Shown here: one piece after another, positions 1 through 11,737 of the stretch
Layout of the letters: every line of letters starts with the position of its first letter
How positions within the stretch are numbered: the stretch's first letter is position 1
Source: Ophiostoma sp. CBS 140.51
Taxonomy: Eukaryota; Ascomycota; Sordariomycetes; Ophiostomatales; Ophiostomataceae
Reading direction: 5' to 3'
NCBI GenBank assembly: GCA_029298735.1
Contig: JANSLP010000008.1
Coordinates: forward strand, 186,001-250,000
Length of the DNA stretch: 64,000 nucleotides
Translations under genes and position numbers: made by a program
The notes under the pieces: model-generated
Seen by the model: the letters and a program-made list of their open reading frames with translations, nothing else
Database searches by the model: none
Told to the model about the DNA's origin: nothing

Positions 1-1728
1 GTTGTTGTCAAAAACCCAGGCGAGAGCAAACGACGACTTGCCAATAATCTTGGCTTCCTTTTCGTACTTGTTGATGGTCCGTTTCTCCACATAATCGAGG
101 TCGAGCAGCAGGCGCGCCATCATCGTACTCTTGCCAGCGTCGACGTGACCAACCACGACAAAGCTGGTACTCCGCTTCAGATTGGCTTTACCGAATTCAT
201 CCAGCACGTTGAGCTTTTTGCTCTTTTTTGTGGGTGCAAAATCGAGCTTCAAGTCCTTAACGCCTTCCACAAGCATCTCCTGTGGCTTTGGTGTACTCTT
301 GGGAGTAGGCCTCGGTGTTGCCGGTTTGCTGGTATTTTTGAACGCTATAGAGGGCGCAGGGAAAAAACGAAGCAAGTAATGTGTTAGTGTATTGATACTT
401 TGGTATTCATAGAGCGCGAACAAGCAACGCTGTCACGCTTATTTCTTGGTCTGGCCACGGCGCCAACCTTTGGCCTGAGCATCCAACACGACGTCGTCGG
501 GCGAGGGTTCCAAGAAGGCGTCAAATGCAGAGGGCGGAGCACGAGACAACGAGGGCACGGCCAGAAGAGATGATTCGTCTTGGGTTGGATTTGGCTTCTG
601 CTTCTGCTTGTGCTTCTTGGGGCCAAATAGAGCCTGGGCAAATGCAGACGGCTGAGCGATCATAGCAGGGTCGGCTTTCACTGGGGCTAGCTTGTCATGG
701 TGAATATCTTTCATGGCGAGAGGCTCAGCCGTTGGTGGTAGAGAGCTTGGTTTCGCTGGGGGGCTTGTTGGTGTAGCTTTTCTGGCCGTGGATGCACTCG
801 TTGTCTCTCTCGGTGATCTCTGAGCAGGGCCGTCGATGGCTAGCTTAGCGGCCTTGTTCCGAAGCTCGCGCACATCCGCGTCTGCCTGCTCGCCGCTTGC
901 TGGACCACCACCACCGGCCTCTTTGGACTTCTTCGCCTCCTCGGCCTTCCTCTTGCGTTGCGCGGCAAGTGCCTGCAGCTTGGACATTTTGGGCGCAGCT
1001 GCACTACTGGAACCGCCCAAAAGCCCACCTCGAGGCTGCTGCGGCGGCACAAGCACGGCCATGCGCGACCGGGGTACATTCAGCCAGGGCATGTCGCTAA
1101 AGAAGTCGGCAAGGAAAGCGCTGTCGGTCCGCGAGGGGATGGTTGTGGGCGCATGTGTCTTCGTCGTGGGTGGTAGAGGATAGAGTGGATATGCTTGGCA
1201 TTCTTTTTTGCGTGGTCGACCGTCAACGAATGTGTTGGAGCGCTTCCGTAGCCAGAGACGAGGAGAAGAGAAAGGGGACGTATCCAAACAGGAGACGAAA
1301 AAAGGGGGAATGGAACCAATACAACAAACAAAATCAAACGACAAGAGTAAAAGAAAGCATGACATTGACGTACCTGGTGCTTCTTGGGATGCTGCCTTGG
1401 CCTTTTTCCCTGCCGGTTCTGGCACCTCGACATATGTCCGCATCAGATAGCTCACGGCTTTGGCCTCGTCGTAGTCGTAGTATAATATTGACTCTTCGAC
1501 TTTTCCGCTGGGGACTTTTGCTGCATTCTCAGCGCCAAGCATGGCCACGACGTTGCCCTTTGCCTGCTCCATGAACGCCCGCTCCTCTTCCTCGGTGTAC
1601 TCCGCTGCGGGCTCCTCTGTTCCGTCGTAGAGGCCATCGTCGTATGTATCCTCGTCGTACTCCTCTTCCTCAAACTCGTCGAGATCTGCCCCATAGTCGT
1701 AGTTGCGCACAAGCCGATGTCGAGACAT
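1..1728 (-). CDS. HBS1: Hbs1/Ski7-type ribosome-rescue GTPase, 5' part (3' end outside window)
   Basis: Partial gene entering the window from the left. Hbs1 with Dom34 splits stalled ribosomes in no-go and non-stop decay; Ski7-type forms link the Ski complex to the exosome. The N-terminus (about residues 1-118) is an acidic Hbs1 N-domain. A linker follows with the motif FFSDMPWLNVP, a Lys/Arg-rich segment, and the stretch SAFDAFLEPSPDDVVLDAQ. The last exon reaches the GTPase P-loop GHVDAGKST near position 140. Predicted introns are 1373 down to 1194 (180 nt, stop-free and in frame, so retention adds 60 residues) and 467 down to 345 (weak donor GTTGGC; acceptor TATAG). If the second intron is kept, translation stops at 439, nine codons past AQAK, giving a form without the GTPase domain. 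The gene diverges from ENP2. Identity is confident; intron borders are less so. Confidence 0.88.
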
Positions 1729-2317
1729 GCTGGGTAGTTTGCTGGGGTGCCGGAGGATGGGGTTAAGATGCTGTTGGGGGTGGTTGAAAAGAAATGAATG
1801 TAAAAATTATTCGACCAGAAATTCGAGAGTAAAGAAAGAACGAGAGAAAAGAGCGTAGAGTCACGAGGTGGCTTTATTTATGTTTGGAAAGGAGACATGA
1901 ATATTAAGCTGCGCCTGGAGGGGCAGGTACGAAAGAGGGCAGCTGCCTTTGTATGTCACAGTGTGGGGTTGGCCTCAAAGAGTCAAGTTCCCCACAATAT
2001 TATGTAAGGCACCCAAATGATAGGACCGCCTCTATCGGGCGCCTTATCTTTATCGATAAGAGCTGGCGGACTTTTTTTTTCTGTGTCGCCAACAATTTTC
2101 TTAGCGCAGGAACGGCCTCATTCTGCCTCCTCTCACTCTTTTTGCACGGCAGAAAAACGACAATCTCTTGCACACTCGCGATTCTCGACAACAACGCCCG
2201 TTTTAGCATTTAGCGGTGTATTATATATGAGAAAATAATTCTCTCTCCAACCAGTACACTCGATAACAACCATATTCACCCCTTTCCACCACATCGATCG
2301 CAACTCCGACGACCACG
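1729..2317. promoter_or_regulatory. Divergent promoter region HBS1 / ENP2
   Basis: About 590 bases between the two divergent start codons. It contains a poly-pyrimidine tract near 2069-2080 and an AT-rich stretch near 2220-2240. A GATAAG motif occurs near 2053-2058. No other gene is visible. Confidence 0.5.
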
Positions 2318-4463
2318 ATGAAGCTCTCCAACGTCGGCACGGCGCCGGTGTACACGGTATCCGGCCCGTCGCTGCGGTCGCTGCCCGACTGGCTGGCCAA
2401 GAAGAAGAAGCAGAGCCTCAAGAATGACCCCGAGTTTGCCAACCGTGTCGAACTGCTGCAGGACTTTGAGTTTACTGGCGCGAGCAGCTGCATCCGCGTT
2501 TCGGAGGACGGCGAATGGGTTATGTCGACAGGAACGTTTCCGGTATGTGATCACTGCCATTCTCGTCTCTTTTTTGTTGCATACTGCTAACATATTCCAG
2601 CCTCAAATACACGTGCACAACTTGTACCAGATGTCGCTCTCCTTCTCTCGCCACACAGTCTCGCTCAACAACAAATTTGTCTTGTGCTCGACAGACTACT
2701 CAAAGTCGAGTAAGTTTAGCGGAATACTGCTCCGCGGCTGGCAGCAATCCTTACTGACATATTTTCCCTCTAGTCCATCTCCAAGAAGACCGGAGAATCG
2801 AATTCCACACACCCAACGGCTGCCATTACCACGTCCGTATTCCTCGTTTCGGCCGCGACATTGTCTACGACCGGCGGTCAACAGAAGTTTTGGTGCCGGC
2901 GGCTGGCCTAGACGGTGATGGACAGGGCGAGGTGTTCCGTTTGAACTTGGTGAGTACACTTTCTCTGCGGAAGTGTGTTTGGTTTATTTTTGCCTAACCT
3001 TATAACAGGAGCTCGGAAGATTTCAAAAGTCGTACCAAATCGATGTCGGATCGGACGATGGTGTGGAACGTGGTATGCAAGGCAGTATCGGCGTCGGTTG
3101 TGTCAACACAGCGGCGATTGCAGAGACGTCTCATGGCCTGTCGGCTTTTGGCACGTCGATCGGCACAGTTGAATTCTGGGACACGCGCAGCCGAGCACGT
3201 GTGGCGACACTCCAGTCGCACGACGGCGAGATCACGGCGCTTGACTTCAATCGCTCGGGCCTGTCGCTGGCCACGGGCTCCAGCACGGGTATCGTCCAGA
3301 TCTACGATTTGCGTCGGCCGGCGCCTATGCTCACCAAGGACCTGGGTTTCGGTTCACCTGTCAACAACCTGATTCACATGACGACGTCATCGGACGAGAA
3401 GATGCTGCTGGCGTCGGATAAGCGCGCCATCAAGATCTTTGACGTGGTGACAGGCGACCCGTGGGCAACGATCGAGCCTGAGGTCGACATCAACTCGGTG
3501 GCGCACTGTCCCGACTCGGGCATGATTCTGAGCGCCAACGAGGGCCGCCAGCAGCACGCATGGTTCATCCCGATGCTGGGCCCCGCGCCCAAGTGGTGCA
3601 CGTTCCTCGAGCGCCTGGTGGACGAGATGGCCGAGGAGGTATCCACAACGACCTATGACAACTACAAGTTCTTGACGCTGCCCGAGCTGCGCGCGCTGAG
3701 TTTGTCGCACCTGGTCGGCAAGACCAACTTGCTGCGTCCTTACATGCATGGTTTCTTCGTTGCCAGCAAGCTGTACGACCAGGCCCGCCTGATTGCCAAC
3801 CCGCACGTCTACGAGGAGGAGCGTATGAAGCGTGTCAAGGAAAAGATCGAAAAGGAGCGGGCGACGCGCATCCGCGAGACCAAGAAGGTCAAGGTCAACC
3901 AGAAGACGGTCAACGCACTGCTCAAGAAGCAGGAGAAGCGCGACAAGGTGGATGACACGGCTGGTATCCTGGGCGACGAGCGTCTCGGCGCTTTCTTCGA
4001 GGACGATCAGCTCGCAGTCGACGAGACGACGGCCGAGTTCCGCGCCCTCAACCCGAGCACGCGCGTGGATGCCGAGGGCAAGCCCGAGGGCAAACCAGCA
4101 TGGCAGCCGATGCGCGAGGGTCTTAACGACTCCGACTCAGACGAGGAGGAGGCTCCTATCCGCTCTGGTGGTGGCGATTCTGGCAACGATGGTGTCGCTA
4201 TGCGCATGACATCGTCGGCGCCGCAGTTTGGCTCGCGCGGCACGATTGGTGCGCGGGTGCAGAAGATTGCCGCCAACAACAGCAAGAACAGCGGCATTCT
4301 CGGCCAGACCCGCAAGGGCAAGGTTGTCGGCGAGCGTTCGGTGACGTTTATGCCCGAGTCGACCAAGAAGAAGCCCGAGGAGGAAGTGCGCGAGGCACCG
4401 AAGCGCGACAACCGGGAGCGCAGAAGTGCCAGTGGCAACACGTTCCGCAACTTCAAGAAATAA
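2318..4463 (+). CDS. ENP2: Enp2/NOL10-type WD40 ribosome-biogenesis protein
   Basis: Nucleolar small-subunit processome factor needed for 18S rRNA maturation. The coding exons are 2318-2542, 2601-2709, 2774-2949 and 3009-4463 (654 aa). All three introns have GT..AG ends, and the first has a clear TGCTAAC branch site. The start MKLSNVGTAPVYTVSG matches the family's usual N-terminus. WD40 blades fill roughly residues 1-400. A charged helical stretch follows, then the NUC153-type motif DERLGAFFEDDQLAVDE at about residues 492-510. The C-terminus is basic and disordered, as expected for a nucleolar protein. It sits in a divergent pair with HBS1. Identity is confident from domain order and the end motif. 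Confidence 0.93.
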
Positions 4464-4699
4464 TCGGGGGAAAATCAAGAGACTGAACGAGTTTGGCATT
4501 CTAACATGGACAATGGCGAAACTAAAAAAATCACGACAAATCACGAAGCTATGGACACACATCTAATATTACAAAGGGGAAGAGTGAACTCATCAAGATA
4601 CACTCTTATCGACTCATCAATCATGGCTGGCATATCCCACCGCCAGGCTCCCTCAACTCTGCCGACACCCGCCTCTCTACCACATTACCTTCCACCGTC

Positions 4700-5244
4700 T
4701 CACTTCTGCCCGAAGCTAGAGAGCTTGACCTTCATGCCCGACTTGTTTGGCTTGCTTGACCGCCCCTTGTCACTGCCACCGCCTAGGCCCTTTTCCAGAT
4801 CCTTGGGCAGGCGTGGTGTCGGTGGCACATCGTCAATCCGCACACCACGGCCACCCCGTGGTCCGTCCTTGACAGACTTGGGGAACTCAGAGCGCCGTGG
4901 CGTGAGCGCTGTGACAACGCGACGTGCTGACCTCCGGATGCTCTCACGGACCTTCCACTCCCGCTTCTTGGCGAGGTAGAACAGGACAGCAGAGGCGACT
5001 GCACTATTAGCATGGATCGATCTGTCAATATGCCGGGGATGGTATACTCACTTCCAAAGACGGCCACGAGAACGACGACAAGAATGATGGCGATCATAGC
5101 GCCGTGCGAGATGTTGATGCCGCCCGACGACGAGCCAGAGGCGCCACCGGCATTGTCAACCCCAGAGCCGTCGCTGCCGCCACCTCCGTCCGAGTAGCTG
5201 ACAGTACCCAGTGGGAACGCAGCCGTTTGTGTGGTGTCCGCCAT
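4700..5244 (-). CDS. Small single-pass membrane protein, conserved-type, unknown function
   Basis: Two coding exons, 5244-5052 and 4998-4700, with a 53-base intron (donor GTGAGT, acceptor GTGCAG after GCTAAT), giving 163 aa. The N-terminus (residues 1-45) is Gly/Ser-rich and lacks a signal peptide. One hydrophobic segment, about residues 50-72, spans the exon junction and is followed by a strongly basic region (AKKREWKVRESIRRSARR), which suggests the C-terminus faces the cytosol. The tail is Gly/Lys/Ser-rich. I recognise the general architecture from other filamentous fungi but know no function. The reading frame is preserved exactly across the intron, which supports the gene being real. Confidence 0.75.
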
Positions 5245-6968
5245 GATGTTAAGCGATAGTGTGATGAGACCTTGTTGTGATTGGAGTTGTTGCTTTGTTG
5301 TTTGAAAGAATGTCGGTTTCCAGAACGTCAAGAGAGAGCACGTCCAGCGGCGATAGAAGACAAATAGAAAAGGATGATGAAAAGAAACGTACGAGAGAGT
5401 AGAAGCAAAGAAGGGCCAAGAGATGAGAAGGAGGGGAGGGGGCTTGCACTTTGGTATATAGGCGTGGCGGCACGACGGTTCTCTTTTTTATTGTTTCCTT
5501 TTTTCTTTCATTTTTTATTTTATGTACATCATTGGGGACGGCGTTGGGACGGTCCATTTCACATTTCACACTTGACATATCTAGCATAGTTTCTCCAGCA
5601 TATGAACTGACTTTTGTTTTGCATATCGACAGGGATACTGTCTCTGGTTCTGTCTCTTTTCCTCCTTGTTTCGTCGCTCTCTTTGGCTCTCCTTCGTCTC
5701 GTTGCGCCCACCACCCCAGGAAACAGTTTCACTGTGACCAGAACGGCGGCGTCGTGCATCGCCAAGGCCGCACTACGTCGTCACTCGACGATGTTTGTTG
5801 TTTCTTCTCACAGCCCAGGCCAAACGTGATGTGACCGGCCTCGACTTTTAAACATATCGTTGTATCATTGGACAGCCGCCTTGTTGCGTGCAGGGGATAC
5901 GGTGCTAGGCTCGGCACTGCACACGCAAGGTACAACTGTGTTTTTGGGCGAGAACAGGGGACCTGGGCGTCTGATTGGTGCCCCGGTCGTGATCCAAGCC
6001 GTTTTTTTCGACTCTGTCTTGCTGTCAAACTGCCCAAGCGCCGAGCTTTTTGGGCTTTTGGAGGGCGTGCTTCATGCACGTTCCTTCTTCACAGAAAGCG
6101 GGAACGGCTTGTGTACCAGCCAACCAATCACAGTACACGAAGCCAGGGGTGCTACATATTGCTCGGCGGCTACGAGGTGACGACTTTGGTATCTTCCAAC
6201 AGTTGCACTTTGATCTGCTCCTCTTCTTTTTGTTAGATTAGAAGCCAAATGCTCCTTCGTTAATTGAAAGGTGCTTCATCTGAGGTCTCTCAGATGGGCC
6301 GCGACAGGTGTGGGAAATGGCCGTTTCGTACAAATCTCGAACAGGAAGTGCCTCGAAAATGCGGAGAAGAAAAGCAATTACGACCTTAATTGTTTTCTTC
6401 TTCTTCTTTTCTTTGGAGAAGACTTTTTTTTCGCAGCGTAAATATTCACAATACGTTTTTTTCTTGTCGGGCTTCTTTATATAATATTTAACGAAAACAC
6501 TTCGCGCTACGGAGTAGTGATAAAAATGGCTGAGCGATTCTCGGTCTGAACTGTCACTGGACTTTCGACCTAATTCAAATATTGTTCATTCTCTTATATA
6601 AAGAAAGACAAGGAAAAGGTGAAATGCCAATTGCTCTTAAGTTATCGCCAGGAGACAGGAAGAATATAGATAGATAATTTGAGCCCGATCAATGCTTCAC
6701 GATCGTTCTTTCCATTTTTTTCTCATCCGGGCTTTAAAGCCCACAGTTGCTCTTTCCTTAAAAAAGTAAACAAACCCCACCTGGAAGGCACGAACATCAC
6801 CACCGTATTGTCGATAAACAAAATCAAGTCGTGCCTTCCGAATCATAGACATCATGGATGCCTATTTCTCCCCCTTATCCAGACAAAATGCCCACCCTTT
6901 TGTTGTCAACATCTACATTTGTCGTCACCGACGGCACGATCAGCAGCTGTACCCGACACATTGCCATC
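5245..6968. other. Intergenic, no gene seen
   Basis: About 1.7 kb between two divergently oriented genes. Both strands carry only short open frames without coding-like composition. The stretch 6380-6620 is AT-rich. Pyrimidine-rich runs before 5800 lie on the side of the membrane-protein promoter. Confidence 0.5.
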
Positions 6969-9900
6969 ATGGACATGGACGACTTTCGAATTCCAGACAC
7001 GCCTCGCATGGACAGGAGCTTGAATTTCGTGCCCGCTCATAGAAGTGCTCCCTCATCCGCCAGTAACGCTGGACTCGGCTTGAATGCACAACTTGCCTCT
7101 ATGAAACGCCACCGCGCAGCTGTCCTGGGAGCCCTCGAGCTCGATGTCGACTCTAGGAGCACCAGCCCTATTGCCCACGGTATATACTAATGTCCTTGAT
7201 GCCTTTAAAATCTGGCTCGTTCACTAACTGTTTTGCTTCTAGATGAGCCCGAGTCCCTTGTACCACGGAGAATACCTACATCTGAATCAAAACAACAGCG
7301 AGACACGGGAGCTAGCCGGCCTAGCTACTTTTCTGCACTCACACAAAAGTTTCAGAAGAGCAGCCATGATGGCCAAACAAGAACGCTCTCCTCAACGCAC
7401 AATCAAACATCTAGGTCACAGAATGCCCTCCGACTCTCCGGTGAGGTCGTTTCGTACCCTAGGTCGGCCGCCCGATATGACCGACCAGGAAGCCAGTCGT
7501 AGGACAACGGGCACCAGGCACGGAACACACAACAGAGCGGCCACTCTCAGTCCGGAGAGGTTGATGCCGGATTCCGAGGGATCCAAGATGTCATAGCCAC
7601 CAAGTTCCAGGATCTCGAGAAAAAACTACGGCTACAGGAGCAAGAGATTACTGAGCTCAGATTCTCCCTCAACGATGCCAATGTGACAGCAGATATGCTT
7701 GATGCGGATAAGCGGCAACTCAAGCAAAAGAACGAGGAGCTAGAGCGAAAGGCCTCACACAGCAGCACGGTGATCAATAAACTGCGCAACGAGGCTCAAA
7801 AAGAAAAGGATGTGCTGCAGGCAGCAGAAGACAGAGCCGCCACATTCAAACAAGAAGTTGAAAAGGCTCAAAAAGGGACCACCGAGGAGCACAACGCACT
7901 TCTCGATGCCCGTAAGACAATAACTGAGATGCGCACAAAGCTGGACGACTCTCAAAAAGAACTTCGGGAGGCCACCGTCATGTCTATTGAAAAAGCCAGG
8001 CTATCTGAACAGAAGGGTAAGCTCATTATCAAACACACACTTAAAAGGTGTACTGCTAACACAAATATTCAGCCGATGCAAAAATTCAGGAACTTCTTCA
8101 GCAGCTCAAGCGCCGTGACGCAGACTTGGAAACACAGAAGGATATCAACGAGAGGCTGGCCAAGAAGCTCGACATCATCCCTGAGCGCATCTTCCCAGCG
8201 TTGACAACCTGCGCCGAAAGGATCATCGAGAAGCTCGATGATTCAAGCTTGAAAACCTTGAAAGAGGGAAAAGCCACCAGTATACAAAACCAAGAACAGT
8301 ATGTAGTCAGTTCATGCCTACATGGTTTCATACAAGCAGACCCACTAACACTACAGACATGGTGCGATGGTCGAATGTCTCAAAGGACTTGTAGCTGCCT
8401 CACAACAACACGTAGAGGCACTTGTTACGTCACAACAGGAGACCGAGGCTCTCTCTAAGCAGTAAGCCACTCAAATCCCGCTCGGTCATCTTGACGTCTT
8501 CTCAGAAAATTGACCTTTACTAACCCGCAAAAGGCTCCAAGCCAAAATCGAAGCATCTGACGGCTCAAGAAAAGACGCAGAGTCCTCTCTACGCTCGAAT
8601 ATTTCAGATGGAATAAGTGGTATAAGGAAGTGCATAGAAAACCAGGAAGCTTTGTTTCGTGAGACATTCGCTGGCAAGATCCGCGAGAGTGATGTCCTGG
8701 CCGGACTCTGTCAACAACGAGAAGAAGACAACAGCAGACTCTTCAATGAACTGTCAGAGCAACGCCGCATCTCACAGCAGCAGTTGAATGAGATCCGCGA
8801 GCTACACGAGGCTCTACGTGCTCTGCAGGACACCCCCCGCGAAGATTCCAAAATGGTCGCACAGGTTCTGGCCCTGCAAGAACAGAACCGCTTCTTCGAG
8901 GATGAACTGAAAGAGAGAGAAGTACTTGTCACCAGGCTTGAGGAAAGTTACGAAGAGAGAACCAAGGCACTTATCTCATCATCGGAAAAGTTTGCAGAGG
9001 ACATCCAGCAGCTGAATACCGAATTCCACAAGCGAGAGGAGGAGTACCGGCGTGCTGTGGACCAAGCATCGGAACTTGCCATAAAGGAAGCCAGACGGGC
9101 TTCAGACGAAAACAGAGAGGAGACGAAGAGGGACCTCCAGCAAGAGCGAGCCAGGCGCCAAAGTCTAGAAAAGGAACTGCGAAAGGCCAAAGAAGATCTC
9201 TCTGTGACGGAAGAGAAAGGTAGGCTAAGTGAGCAGTCCAACGAGGTTTTGCGAAACGAGTTGGCCACAGCAAAGGTCAGCAACCAGGCAGTCACCTTGC
9301 ACCTGGAAGAAAAGACACGAGCCCTCGAAAACCACCGTGATCGTGATGCCACCTTCATAACGCATCTCAAGGCTGCGCTAACAGACAAGGAAATGGATTT
9401 TGTCAACTTGAGAAACAGTATGGAGGCGTATGATGAAAAGGTTCGTGTGCTCATCGAGCACTTGCGAGTCTGGGCACAAGACTACACACACATCGGAGCC
9501 ATTCGCTCACGCCTCGAAATGCTCAGTCAGATTGACCAGTCTTGCGCTGCAACCGCACGAATTCGAGAGGCCGAGCAGATCGACAACGTCCTCGCCCAAC
9601 TGCGTCAATACTACGCGCGCCAGAACGAGAGGGCTAACAAGCTGGACTTTGGAACCGGGCGCAGCCCAGCAACAAAAGAGTCATCACATCATGGCTCAGA
9701 CGAGGACCATGAGCAGCGCGTGTCGGACCTGTCTGCATTCTTGGACGCCGAAGTCGCAATCAACAAACCAGCCGGTCGTACCACAAGTGCTGCTGAGACG
9801 TGGAATAGTGCGGTACAGGCTGCAATGGTCGGCGTCGGTGCGGACTCGCTGAAGACGCCAGGATACGGGCCTCCAGAGCAAAGTTCTGATATGAAGCCAC

Positions 9901-10292
9901 CGCCAGTGCTCAAAGACCGGGCCATCAATGTGGCTCTCGACACGAAGAGCGGCCTAGGGACTCTAAGCTCGCCTTTAGTCTCGAGCCCAGTACCGAAGCG
10001 GCCCCGACGAGAAACGAGGTCGTCCGCTGCAAACAAGGCGGCGCTGCGCAATCCAGTCAGCCCAACGGGCACGAAGGAGACACGGCGTGCCAAGAGAAAG
10101 CGGCCAGCTGCCACAGCCGATGATGGCGGTGTGGGATCAAAGTTAAAGAAGGGGCACACGGAAACGTCTGTTTACCTCCAAGGAGGCGATCAGAGATCCC
10201 TTCCGGTCATCCTGATCCCGGACGAGAATGAGCCGGACCATGATGTGATGGCCAGCTCCCCACCTTTGCTTATCAAGATTGAGGAATCGTGA
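6969..10292 (+). CDS. Long coiled-coil protein with basic C-terminus, function unknown
   Basis: Predicted exons are 6969-7179, 7243-7445, 7503-8016, 8073-8298, 8357-8461 and 8534-10292 (1005 aa). The N-terminus (MDMDDFRIPDTPRMD) is Ser/Arg-rich and probably disordered. From about residue 180 to 640 the sequence is almost pure coiled coil, full of Glu, Lys, Gln and Leu. The C-terminal third has a nuclear-localisation-like cluster (PKRPRRETR and RRAKRKRP). The second intron is uncertain: an in-frame TAG at 7500-7502 must be removed, and the only in-frame choice I find uses a weak donor, GTCGTT at 7446, with acceptor CGTAG at 7502. The stronger-looking donor GTGAGG at 7441 shifts the frame. Size, multi-exon structure and a coil between two disordered ends fit a nuclear structural protein such as a meiotic axis, synaptonemal or kinetochore component, but this is only inference. 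Confidence 0.72.
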
Positions 10293-10590
10293 GAGGGATA
10301 GGTCGACTGCAAGAGCATTGTATGTATATTGATACGTGTAGATTTTACCCTCGGTTTATCAAAAAATAATAGAGTGTATTCGATAAAGTGTGTTTATAAT
10401 GATCCCAATCCCCAAACGCCGCCAGATGATATACGTCTTAGCATATATGCGATTTTGTACAAGATGCTGTCGAGGAGCAAAACGAGTGGACGTGGCTCGG
10501 CGTGATGTCGTGTCCCGTATCATTCGTTCATCCTAACAGTGTTTTCTGTTCTTCCTTTTCTTATTTGTATCGTCGTCGGCCGATTGCAGT

Positions 10591-10905
10591 CTATTTGTTG
10601 CCTCTCTTCTTCTCAAGGAACAGGACCTTTCTGCGGACTGAAGGAAGGAGACCAATTAGTGACTGTGCATACACATATATATTCCACCCCATAAACTAGG
10701 AGTTTACTCACCGACGGGATCGTATTTGAGGAAGCTGAGCGGTGTTGCTGTGCGGGGCCGAGTGAAGGTGTAGAAGAAGCCGGTCATGGCCATCGACAAA
10801 ACACGCACCGAAATGACGCGTGACCTTACTGCGAGGTGTTAGCATTGACTGCGCAATTGGATTCGAGGGAGATGAGAAAATACTGAGCGTACCTTTCTTT
10901 GCCAT
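10591..10905 (-). CDS. MRPL39: Mitochondrial large-subunit ribosomal protein bL33m
   Basis: A 58-residue protein from three exons: 10905-10893 (13 bases), 10828-10712 and 10637-10591. The reconstructed N-terminus, MAKKVRSRVISVRVLSMAMTG, then FFYTFTRPR, LSFLKYDPVVRRKVLFLEKK and GNK, is the classic bL33 fold: the VRLIS-like first strand, an aromatic tract and the C-terminal KVLFxExK. It lacks the Cys pairs of zinc-binding bL33 forms, as fungal mitochondrial versions do. The first intron (10892-10829, donor GTACGC) has a TGCTAAC branch site and acceptor CGCAG. The second (10711-10638) runs from GTGAGT to TTCAG. Frame and family sequence agree across both junctions. The gene is divergent from ALT1. 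Confidence 0.93.
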
Positions 10906-11737
10906 GTTTGCAGATTGATCGTCTCGTGGGTTCGATGTGTGCTGTGGATGGATCGGACGGCAGCAAAAGTGAAGCCATTCACGAAAAAGCTTTGCGACAA
11001 ACCTTCGGACAACGTCGAATGGTAAAGTGGGGCTTATTGAAGATATATTGTCCAATCAGAGGGGACCAAATTGGCCGACCGAAAATCTAGGGGACAGCTC
11101 TTATCTTATCGCGTGCCTGCCACCTGCCATCCACTTTAACCCTCACCTTCTCCTTCTCGCTAAGAAAAAAAACCATACAGCACTGGAACACTCTAACAGC
11201 GATTCGGTGCATTTTTAGACTTGCACAGCATCCTGTCGTCTTGTCTCCATTCTTTTACCAGTCCCTTTTCTCTCGCTCTTCGCGCCTTCCTGATTTACTT
11301 TCCCCGCGTTCAGGGCTCCTGCTCCTCTTTCTCATTTGTCCGTCCTTTCGCTGTTGCTCACCTTCTTTTGCCCAATTTGCCCAACTCTTGTGTCTTGTTG
11401 GGCGGTAGCGGAGGTCCGTTCCCAATGACCACACAGGTCTCCCCTCTTTTTCGCTTTTTCTTGGTTTATTCTCCCTATAAATTTTATTCTCCGTTTATTT
11501 CAGCGTCGTCTCTGTGCTATCATGAGGCGGTCAGCGAATAGTCGTTGGCGGTATGGTAATATTATAAATAGCGATTCCCGCCAGTCTCTCCTTCCCCTCT
11601 AGGAGAACGAAAAAAAAAAAGGGGGTGAGGAACGTAAAACAAAAAAACATCGTGAATCTTCCGTCTTCGTCCTCATTCCGTCGCCCGCACATTGCACCTT
11701 CTCCCGCAGCAGCGTCGCCCATTGTCGCCACTCCATT
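10906..11737. promoter_or_regulatory. Divergent promoter region bL33m / ALT1
   Basis: About 830 bases between divergent start codons. The ALT1 side (11200-11650) is strongly pyrimidine-rich, the usual look of a fungal 5' leader. No other gene is seen. Confidence 0.45.
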
